A DNA stretch of 64,000 nucleotides from Methylophaga muralis (GTDB taxonomy: Bacteria > Pseudomonadota > Gammaproteobacteria > Nitrosococcales > Methylophagaceae): contig NZ_MCRI01000003.1 of NCBI RefSeq assembly GCF_001720165.1, forward strand, positions 1 through 64,000, in the 5' to 3' direction. How positions within the stretch are numbered: position 1 is the stretch's first letter; every line of letters starts with the position of its first letter. The translations under genes and the position numbers were made by a program. The notes under the pieces were generated by a model, which worked only from the letters and a program-made list of their open reading frames with translations, searched no databases and was not told the DNA's origin. Of the stretch, positions 57,121 through 64,000 are shown piece by piece.

Positions 57121-57591
57121 TCAGTCATCGTTAACATCAAGTGCCATCACTGCATCGTAAGCATTTAAATCAAGCACTGCTCTGACATTAGTGACTTGCC
57201 CTTGCAGCATGGTAAAAAACCAGGCGTAACTGTTTTGGTATCTTTCACCATTAATCAAGGTAGCCTCAGCCTCAAACAAAATGATGACTTCATTACCAGC
57301 CTGATAAGTATCATGCACCCTAGGTTTTAACGGGGTCGCAAGCCGTTGATTGAAAGGCTTAACAACCATCTCCTGGAAGTCTGGCAGATTATAGGTTTTG
57401 GCTGACTCAGTCGGCCCCATAATGGTCCATTGTGCATCTGCTGCGAGTAAATCAAATGGCGATCCTGTGCCTTGGCTACATTGATTGAAAGCTTGTTCGA
57501 CCAGCTGTTTATGATTGAGCGGCTCTGCCATCACAGAGCCACTCAATAGATAAAACCAGACAAACACCGTCAGAGACTTAAATGTTTTCAT
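57121..57591 (-). CDS. Secreted SnoaL-like protein
   Basis: A signal peptide (core LTVFVWFYLLSGSVM) ends near VMA-EP. The mature part of about 135 residues resembles the NTF2-like SnoaL fold: LVEQAFN near the start, ADAQWTIMGPT, then the strand EVIILFEAEATLINGERYQNSYAWFF. Such proteins are small cone-shaped enzymes or binding domains. The function is not known. I chose the ATG at 57591; 57603 is also in frame. It lies 14 bases after the SDR stop and is probably co-transcribed. Confidence 0.7.
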   Translation of the reverse strand: MKTFKSLTVFVWFYLLSGSVMAEPLNHKQLVEQAFNQCSQGTGSPFDLLAADAQWTIMGPTESAKTYNLPDFQEMVVKPFNQRLATPLKPRVHDTYQAGNEVIILFEAEATLINGERYQNSYAWFFTMLQGQVTNVRAVLDLNAYDAVMALDVNDD

Positions 57592-57605
57592 CCTGAGCCC
57601 CACGC

Positions 57606-58348
57606 TTAAAAGGCATGGCCATAACAGGCCACAGTGCGAATCACCAACTCATTCACATCCACATTGTCAGGTTGCGAAATGGCATACAAAACGGCATCAG
57701 CAACGGCTTCGACATTTAACGATGTGTTGCGAAGCTGATCAACAAATTCAGCGGCAGATTCATCAGTAATATCGTGGCCAAGTTCCGTGGTGGTGACGCC
57801 GGGGGAGAGGACGGTTACCCGCAGATTGTTGGATTCCTGACGCAAGCCTTCGCTAATAGCCCGAACAGCAAATTTACTGGCGCAGTAAACAGCACAAGAA
57901 GGACCAACTGCACGTGCTCCAGTGGAAGCGGTGTTGATAATATGCCCGCTGCCTTGCTGATCCATGATTGGTAATACTGCAGCGATACCGTTCAATACAC
58001 CTTTAATATTGATGTCGATGATGCTGTTCCACTCATTTGTTTTTAACGCCCGCATCGGTGCCAACGGCATAATGCCTGCGTTGTTAAACATCACATCAAC
58101 TCGACCAAAAGTGTCTTTAGCAAAAGTCACAAACGCATTCACCTGTTCTGCATTGGCTACATCCAACTCATGATAGGCAGCCTGACCACCAGCTTGCTGG
58201 ATGTCTCGGACAATGGATTCGAGGCGATCAGTTCGACGTGCACCAAGCACCACAATGGCACCATTTTTAGCCAGTACTCTGGCGGTGGCTTCACCGATCC
58301 CGCTGCTGGCGCCGGTGATTAAACTACTTTATTTTCTACGTTTTTCAT
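57606..58348 (-). CDS. Short-chain dehydrogenase/reductase, one-base frameshift near the start
   Basis: The main frame begins at 58253 with GARRTDRLE, but the cofactor-binding N-terminus lies upstream in another frame. From the ATG at 58346-58348 (GGAGATAACC upstream) the protein reads MKNVENKVV, and one added A near 58321 continues into LITGASSGIGEA, the NAD(P) motif. The rest has FNNAGIM and the YCASK active site. The corrected length is about 247 residues. The substrate is unknown. The gene is divergent from the AraC gene. Confidence 0.88.
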
Positions 58349-58521
58349 TGGTTATCTCCATTTGAATTTGTCTGTAAGTGACGATTCAAATGGTAGAGAC
58401 GAAGCTGCTTATTTTGGATACACAGAGCTACAAGAAAATTGCCTATTTCTACAAGTTAATGTATTTACAAAACATCATCAGCCTATAATCAGCATCAGTA
58501 ACATATTGGGGTAATTAGGAA

Positions 58522-59421
58522 ATGAACGAAACCCAACGCAAAGAGCTTGCGAGCCTGATTGATAAATTCTCCTCAGGGAACGGCATTCACAACACCGCAA
58601 TAACCGGCGTGAACTGCATAAAGCTCAATGAAATAAATGACCGATTGCCCAGCGTTTATACACCTTCTTTGTGTGTCATTGTGCAGGGCAAGAAACGGGT
58701 GTTACTCGAAGATGAAATCTATCAATACCAGCCTTCGGAATATCTGGTGGCCTCTGTCGATTTACCGGTGATTGGGCAGGTGATAGAAGCGAGTAAAGAC
58801 AAACCCTATCTATGTTTGCAGATTGAGTTGGATCTGCACCAACTTACCGAGTTAATGGCACAGACCCGTTTGCCGTTTAAAAACAAAATACCAAGCCAGC
58901 GTGGCATTTTTGTAGGCGATGTGGATGCGTTACTGGGGGATGGCGTATTACGACTTGCCCGGTTATTGGAAGCTCCACAGGATATTGCGTTATTAGCGCC
59001 CATGATTAAACGTGAAATTCATTACCGGTTACTCAACGGCCAATATGGCGATGTCATTGCTCAAATGGCCCAAACCGGTAGTCACATGCAACGCATTTCA
59101 GAGGCGATTCAAATTCTCAAAGCCAATTACGACCAGCCAATCAAAATTGAGGATCTGGCTACCCAGGTGGGCATGAGTATTTCGTCTTTTCATAGCCACT
59201 TCAAAGCGGTCACGGCGATGAGTCCGTTGCAATATCAAAAACGATTCAGGCTGCTTGAAGCTCGAAAAATCATGATGACGGAGACGCAGGATGCTGCCAG
59301 CACGGCTTACCGGGTGGGATATGAAAGTCCGTCACAATTCAGTCGTGAATATGTACGGATGTTTGGCCATCCACCTAAACGCGATATGAGCATGTTGCTA
59401 CAGCAGCAGTCCATTGCGTGA
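58522..59421 (+). CDS. AraC-family transcriptional regulator
   Basis: The N-terminal half carries the AraC-N cupin-like region (YTPSLCVIVQGKKRVLLEDEIYQYQPSEYLVASVDLPV). The C-terminal two helix-turn-helix motifs are IKIEDLATQVGMSISSFHSHFKAVTAMSPLQYQK and the conserved end VGYESPSQFSREYVRMFGHPPKRD. The 299 residues match. It is divergent from the SDR gene, 174 bases apart, so it probably controls that operon. The signal it senses is unknown. Confidence 0.92.
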   Translation: MNETQRKELASLIDKFSSGNGIHNTAITGVNCIKLNEINDRLPSVYTPSLCVIVQGKKRVLLEDEIYQYQPSEYLVASVDLPVIGQVIEASKDKPYLCLQIELDLHQLTELMAQTRLPFKNKIPSQRGIFVGDVDALLGDGVLRLARLLEAPQDIALLAPMIKREIHYRLLNGQYGDVIAQMAQTGSHMQRISEAIQILKANYDQPIKIEDLATQVGMSISSFHSHFKAVTAMSPLQYQKRFRLLEARKIMMTETQDAASTAYRVGYESPSQFSREYVRMFGHPPKRDMSMLLQQQSIA

Positions 59422-59431
59422 CTACGCAAAC

Positions 59432-59893
59432 TTAGCTTAACGCCTGACAATCCGCTGCCACTACCTCAATACGTCCGACATCTTCACTGTTCTTGTCTGA
59501 ATAGACATAAACAATTTTTGCACCGGCCTGCAGAACTGGCTGCATTTCCGCATTATTGCAAAGATTCGAGAGCAATTTTGGCTTGATATTCTCTAGCACA
59601 GCAGCCGAATCCACTTCTTCTATCGTCACCGTGGTCAAGGTATAAAAATAGGTGATCATCTCCCCAGGGCCCGCCAACGCTTTTTCCAATCGGGTTTGAT
59701 CATCAATTTTGATCGGTGCTTGGGCGTTAATGAAAACCTCAGCTTCCATAAAGCCTTCTTCAATAGACTGCAATTCAGATAATTGCCGTTTACTGTCAGT
59801 TGCAGATGATGGAGCATTTCGATTATTGAAAACGATTGCCAAAATGATAACGAGCGGTATCAAGCCGATAGCTAAAAGTAACTTCTTATTCAT
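59432..59893 (-). CDS. Small membrane-anchored protein of unknown function
   Basis: The first 22 residues (KKLLLAIGLIPLVIILAIVF) form a membrane helix or an uncleaved signal; no lipobox is present. The rest of about 130 residues is soluble with two Cys near the end and no recognisable domain. It converges on the AraC gene with 10 bases between. I do not recognise the family. Confidence 0.6.
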   Translation of the reverse strand: MNKKLLLAIGLIPLVIILAIVFNNRNAPSSATDSKRQLSELQSIEEGFMEAEVFINAQAPIKIDDQTRLEKALAGPGEMITYFYTLTTVTIEEVDSAAVLENIKPKLLSNLCNNAEMQPVLQAGAKIVYVYSDKNSEDVGRIEVVAADCQALS

Positions 59894-60202
59894 TATGCTG
59901 CCTGGGTTTTAGTTGGAATTAGAGAATATCTGTAGTCGCAAGCATACCGGTGGCTTGGTGAAAAACACAATAATCTGTTGCGGTAACCTAATTTGAAAAT
60001 GCTTTACTCGAGTATGGTGCAGAGCGATTTCGCTTTGATACCGGCCATCAATATGCACCTCAAATTTGTTCATGACCTGAATATAAAACTTGATCGGCTC
60101 ATATTCTGAGCCGATTAATCCCACGAATGAACATATTGATTGTCGCCCGCAAATCACTTGTATTTGTTATCCTTGCCAACTGCACAAAAAGAGAGCGTAA
60201 GG
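59894..60202. other. Gap upstream of the Mrr-type gene
   Basis: No convincing gene is present. A nine-base-pair inverted repeat lies at 60093-60115. A strong -35/-10 pair is not visible. Confidence 0.5.
60093..60115. repeat. Inverted repeat upstream of the Mrr-type gene
   Basis: ATCGGCTCA and TGAGCCGAT enclose TATTC. There is no T tract after the stem. It may be an operator or a stray terminator. Confidence 0.45.
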
Positions 60203-61117
60203 ATGCCGATACCTGATTTTCAAACTGTGATGTTGCCAGTTATCCAATGCCTGAAAAATGGCTCCGTTATCCATGCTAAAGAAATTCGTTCGCAGATTGC
60301 TGTGGATTTCAATCTGACCGATGAAGAAAGACAGGAATTATTGCCATCGGGCAAGCAGACGGTGATTAATAACCGTATCGGTTGGGCTATTACCTATATG
60401 AAAAAAGCCGGTTTGATTAAGTCTGCAGGTAAGGCCCAATATCAAATTACCGAACTGGGCAAAAATATTCTGGCGAGCCAGCCCCAACGTATTGATGTGA
60501 AGTTTCTCAAGCAATTTGAAAGTTTCAAAACCTTTCATCAGTCAAAGCCAACCGATAAACCAGAAGATAACGAGCCAGCCAAACCGCTGTTTGATGCTGA
60601 AACACCGGACGATATTCTTAACCAGGCTTATCAGGTGCTCAATAAAAATCTGGCTGAAGAGCTGATAGAAAACATCAAATCCCTGACCCCAGCGGCCTTT
60701 GAACAACTGGTTATCGAGTTAATGGTCGCAATGGGCTATGGCGGTGCTCGCAACGATGCCACATTGCAAACGCCACTTAGTAATGACAACGGTATTGATG
60801 GCATTATTAATGAAGACAAACTTGGCCTCGACACCATCTATCTGCAAGCCAAAAAATGGGAAGACACCGTACATCGCCCAGAAATTGACAAGTTTATCGG
60901 TGCATTAACCCGGCAAGGTGCTCGCAAAGGCGTATTTATCACTACCTCCGAATTCTCCCAAGGTGCCAAAGACGCAGCCCGTGGATTGAATATTTCAGTG
61001 GTGCTGATTGATGGTAAAACCCTTGCCAAGCTAATGATTGAATATGACCTTGGCGTCAGCATTCAGGAAACCTATCACGTTAAAACCATGGATTCAGATT
61101 ATTTCGATCGTTTCTAA
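60203..61117 (+). CDS. mrr: Mrr-type restriction endonuclease
   Basis: Mrr cuts methylated DNA or DNA with certain modifications. The N-terminal winged-helix domain (Mrr_N, MPIPDFQTVMLPVIQCLKNG) is followed by the catalytic domain with FEQLVIELMVAMGYGG, NGIDGIIN and YLQAKKW, the latter holding the D and QxK of the PD-(D/E)XK fold. The ATG at 60203 has AAGG upstream and gives 304 residues, the length of E. coli Mrr. The frame extends upstream to 60140. A helicase IV-like gene begins 46 bases later. Confidence 0.92.
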   Translation: MPIPDFQTVMLPVIQCLKNGSVIHAKEIRSQIAVDFNLTDEERQELLPSGKQTVINNRIGWAITYMKKAGLIKSAGKAQYQITELGKNILASQPQRIDVKFLKQFESFKTFHQSKPTDKPEDNEPAKPLFDAETPDDILNQAYQVLNKNLAEELIENIKSLTPAAFEQLVIELMVAMGYGGARNDATLQTPLSNDNGIDGIINEDKLGLDTIYLQAKKWEDTVHRPEIDKFIGALTRQGARKGVFITTSEFSQGAKDAARGLNISVVLIDGKTLAKLMIEYDLGVSIQETYHVKTMDSDYFDRF

Positions 61118-61163
61118 CATAAAATCGAATAATCATGAATGACATCAACCAGACAAAACTAAT

Positions 61164-64000
61164 TTGAGCATTCAAACGTTTACCTTATCCCGCATTCAAT
61201 TGCTCGCTGGAAAATTTCGTCTTGAGTTGTCGCATGTCGGTTTGACAGTGAATCACCGACATTTCAATTTTCCTGGGCCGGAACAGATCTGTTCGCTGCG
61301 TGAAACAGGTTTGCTGGTCATTATTGAATGGGGCGGCAAACGGTTCTGTTTTTTCCGACAGTCTGGTTTACATGACTTTTTAACCACAGCGTTACACGAG
61401 CGGCTAGCGTTTTGGAAAGCAGAATATTTACCAATTTATCAGCGACTAGCTGAAGCAGAAGCATTGTTTCGTCGCGAAATCAAAAACCATCAACGCTATT
61501 TTCGAGCTTCACACAGCAACGCGCTATTGGAAAAATATCAGGTTTATAAGCCGGATTTTTCCCACTTACAGGCATTTGATGATCTGGGGTTGAATTGTTC
61601 TGCAGTAGAAGGGCAGTTATATGACTTTCTGTTTCACACCAAGGATTTTCAGCAGCGGTTTAATGACGGCTGGTATCAATGGCAATTAGGGAAAAATCAG
61701 CAGCTATTTGATCAACTTGAAGCGCATCCCTTAACCGATAAACAACGTTTGGCCTGTGTGACCGATGAAGATGCAGTGCTAGTGATTGCTGGAGCCGGAA
61801 CAGGTAAAACCAGCACCATGATCGCCAAAGCTAATTATCTGGTTGCAAATGGGCTGGCTAGGCCCGAAGAGATTTTGATGTTGGCGTTTGGCAGCGATGC
61901 CCGTGACGAATTACAGCAACGCGCTGATGAATATGCAGCGTTAACAGGTTTAAAGGTGAGTACCTTCCACCAAGCGGGTAGACAGATAGTCAGTTTCTGT
62001 GAAGGTGCTACGACAGTTAGTGTCCTGGCAACAGATGAACGTGAATACCAGAAGTTTGTGAATTTGCAGATTGTGGAGTTATTAAAAACAGATGGCATTC
62101 GCGATGATTTGAAACTTTTTTTTGGGCATTACTTTTATCCACAGCCAGATAATATTGATGATAAAACGTATGGCCAGTATCTAAAATATGTAAAAGATAA
62201 TGAAGTCAGAGCCTTATCAGGCGACCTGGTGAAAAGTTTTGAAGAGCTGGAAATTGCAAATTACCTGTTTAGCAATGGTATTGCATTTGAATATGAGGCC
62301 GTTTATCCCGTTGCTGTAAGTGAGCCGGGCAGAAAAGCTTACCAACCAGACTTTTATCTGACTGACCTGGATGTGCATCTGGAGCATTTTGGCGTGGATA
62401 AAAATGGCCAAACGCGACAGGACATTGATGCTGAAAAATACCAAAAGGGTATGCAATGGAAACGTCAGGTTCATCATGACAATGGCACGGTCTTGTGGGA
62501 AACCTACAGCTGGCAATCCAAGCAGTCGGGTGGTTTGCCAAAGGCAGTGGAAGCATTAATTAAACGACATTGCAAACAGCACCGCATCCCCATTGAAAAT
62601 GTTATTAGACCGATTGGCTACGACGATTTTTTTGCACAGACTACCCAGTTTAAAATGGATAACGGGTTTTATACGTTGATGTCGCAGTTTTTAAGTTTGT
62701 TCAAAGCCTCTGAAACGGGTGTCGATACCAAACATTTAAAAAAGATGAGCCGATACAATCAGACCCGTTGGTCCTTATTTCAGAAATTATTTAACTGGGT
62801 TTATGAACGCTACGAATCTGTTTTGCAAGCCAACGGCACAATCGATTTTGCCGATATGATCAGTCGGGCCACGTTTCATGCTCAGCAAGACTATTTTCAT
62901 TCACATACCAAAGAATCCTTTCGACTGAAGTATCTTTTAGTTGATGAGTTTCAGGACATCTCACCGATTCGGGCATCCTTTATCAAAGCGATTCGAGCTG
63001 CAAACCCTGGCTGTGGTTTGATGGGGGTCGGGGATGACTGGCAGGCAATTTACCGCTTCACAGGCAGTGATGTCAGACTGACAACGCAGTTTGAGCAATT
63101 TTTCGGTGACGCTGAAATTTTATCGCTGGATAAAACTTTTCGTTTCAATGATCGCATTGAAACAGTGGCATCTAGTTTTGTGCAGAAAAATCCTCATCAG
63201 ATTGCTAAACGGCTCAAAACTCACAGCAAAAGTGACCAACGTGAAGTCCATATCATCACTACCGGCAAAGATTCGGCGATTGAACAGGCATTGGCACAGA
63301 TACAGAATCAGTTGAAAGGGCAAACCGCTTCAGTGATGTTTTTGGCTCGTTTTAAAAATTCATTACCGCCACTTAATACCTATAAATCACAGCATCGTAA
63401 TTTGAAATTTTCGGGTATGTCTGTGCATTCCGCCAAAGGCAAACAAGCAGATTTTGTGATTATTCTGGATGTCATCAAAGGGAAATACGGCTTTCCATCT
63501 GAAGTACAGACGGAACCCATGCTGGAAATTTTATTGCCAAGGCTTGAAGATTTTCAACACGCCGAAGAGCGACGTTTGTTTTATGTGGCATTAAGTCGGG
63601 CCAAAAAAACTGTCTTTATTCATACACAAATGGGAATGGAGTCCAGTTTTATCAAAGAGCTCAAAGACATGCGTGAGGATGTCAGTGTGTCTTTGACTAC
63701 TATACAGAATCACTATTTTGAAGAAGTACGCTGTCCAAGCTGTCTGGAAGGTCAACTGGTGCCGATTGAAGGGCAGTATGGTTTGTTTTATGCGTGTTCG
63801 CTGGGCAAAAAATATTGCCCAACCATCGTGAAAACTTGTCCAGAATGCAGTAGTGCGCCGTTCGTGATGAATGATACAGATTATCTATGTGCCTCAACTG
63901 AATGTGGCTTTAAAGCAGAACGGTGTCCTGCTTGTGAAACGGGCATGCTTATACAACGATTTAATTCTAAAACACACCAGCCATTTCTAGGGTGTACGAA
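61164..64000 (+). CDS. Helicase IV (HelD)-like UvrD-family helicase with C-terminal zinc ribbons, open at the window end
   Basis: This frame runs from 61164 to the last base without a stop, so the 3' end is missing. The N-terminal 200 residues resemble the HelD N-terminal domain. Walker A is AGAGTGKTS (about residue 209) and the Walker B region VDEFQDISP is at about 592. Motifs VGDDWQAIYRF, HSAKGKQADF and ERRLFYVALSRAKK follow. From about residue 857 there are at least four Cys-pair clusters (CPSC, CPEC, CPAC and others), like topoisomerase-type zinc ribbons, absent from E. coli helicase IV. The start is a TTG with a weak ribosome-binding site; one lost T near 61163-61165 could instead join the ATG at 61135. 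Confidence 0.85.
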   Translation, partial: MSIQTFTLSRIQLLAGKFRLELSHVGLTVNHRHFNFPGPEQICSLRETGLLVIIEWGGKRFCFFRQSGLHDFLTTALHERLAFWKAEYLPIYQRLAEAEALFRREIKNHQRYFRASHSNALLEKYQVYKPDFSHLQAFDDLGLNCSAVEGQLYDFLFHTKDFQQRFNDGWYQWQLGKNQQLFDQLEAHPLTDKQRLACVTDEDAVLVIAGAGTGKTSTMIAKANYLVANGLARPEEILMLAFGSDARDELQQRADEYAALTGLKVSTFHQAGRQIVSFCEGATTVSVLATDEREYQKFVNLQIVELLKTDGIRDDLKLFFGHYFYPQPDNIDDKTYGQYLKYVKDNEVRALSGDLVKSFEELEIANYLFSNGIAFEYEAVYPVAVSEPGRKAYQPDFYLTDLDVHLEHFGVDKNGQTRQDIDAEKYQKGMQWKRQVHHDNGTVLWETYSWQSKQSGGLPKAVEALIKRHCKQHRIPIENVIRPIGYDDFFAQTTQFKMDNGFYTLMSQFLSLFKASETGVDTKHLKKMSRYNQTRWSLFQKLFNWVYERYESVLQANGTIDFADMISRATFHAQQDYFHSHTKESFRLKYLLVDEFQDISPIRASFIKAIRAANPGCGLMGVGDDWQAIYRFTGSDVRLTTQFEQFFGDAEILSLDKTFRFNDRIETVASSFVQKNPHQIAKRLKTHSKSDQREVHIITTGKDSAIEQALAQIQNQLKGQTASVMFLARFKNSLPPLNTYKSQHRNLKFSGMSVHSAKGKQADFVIILDVIKGKYGFPSEVQTEPMLEILLPRLEDFQHAEERRLFYVALSRAKKTVFIHTQMGMESSFIKELKDMREDVSVSLTTIQNHYFEEVRCPSCLEGQLVPIEGQYGLFYACSLGKKYCPTIVKTCPECSSAPFVMNDTDYLCASTECGFKAERCPACETGMLIQRFNSKTHQPFLGCT

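Noticed and set aside
59909-60157. Minus-strand frame of 82 codons between the membrane protein gene and mrr
   Set aside because: It has no ribosome-binding site or recognisable domain and unusual composition, so it is probably chance.

Overview
The window looks like chromosomal DNA from a gammaproteobacterium. A methylotroph near Methylophaga is my best guess, from moderate GC, the familiar gammaproteobacterial blocks surA-pdxA-rsmA, hupB-ppiD, leuB-asd-fimV-truA-trpF-trpB-trpA-accD-folC and smpB/ratA/rnfH, a complete edd-eda KDPG branch, a short-type malate:quinone oxidoreductase and a PQQ-type sugar dehydrogenase. The genus is inference; no rRNA is present to settle it.

Layout. Positions 1-9,000 hold the end of an acidic Glu/Ala-repeat protein, mqo, greB, a PQQ-type sugar dehydrogenase, selO and valS. 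Positions 9,000-18,000 hold holC-pepA, lptF-lptG, a small secreted protein, tRNA-Glu and tRNA-Ala, lptD and surA. Positions 18,000-24,700 hold pdxA, rsmA, hupB, tRNA-Val, tRNA-Asp, ppiD, a dicarboxylate/amino-acid symporter and fabI. Positions 24,700-40,200 hold a lipoprotein-type peptide-binding protein, pomAB, leuD-leuB-asd, fimV, truA, the trpFBA-accD-folC run, and then convergent fatty-acid genes. Positions 40,200-47,050 hold an acyl-CoA synthetase with a FadL porin, trmB and edd-eda. Positions 47,050-49,900 hold a minus-strand set of an HvfC-like partner, a DUF692 (MNIO) oxidase, a secreted protein whose only two cysteines form a Cys-Gly-Cys motif, and a rhodanese. Positions 50,000-55,050 hold an orphan permease, a DUF455 ferritin-like protein, rnfH-ratA, a sodium symporter, smpB and ssrA (tmRNA). 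Positions 55,050-64,000 are more accessory: a REP-associated transposase between paired palindromes, msrA/msrB, a SnoaL-like protein with an SDR and a divergent AraC regulator, an Mrr-type nuclease, and a helicase IV-like gene that runs off the end.

How the parts fit. LptD, LptF and LptG with SurA and PpiD serve outer-membrane assembly. LeuD/LeuB/Asd and TrpF/B/A serve amino-acid synthesis, and AccD and FabI serve fatty-acid synthesis. Edd and Eda split 6-phosphogluconate to pyruvate and glyceraldehyde-3-phosphate. SmpB and ssrA form the trans-translation pair.

Two points stand out. First, valS (twice), surA, edd, the sodium symporter and the SDR are each broken by a one-base loss, and tRNA-Val lacks one base of its T-stem. 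All seven losses fall in or beside short homopolymers and are repaired by adding one base, so systematic sequence undercalling is more likely than true gene decay. Second, the MNIO operon lacks the usual small DUF2282 precursor next to it and instead carries the Cys-Gly-Cys secreted protein, a candidate unrecognised substrate.
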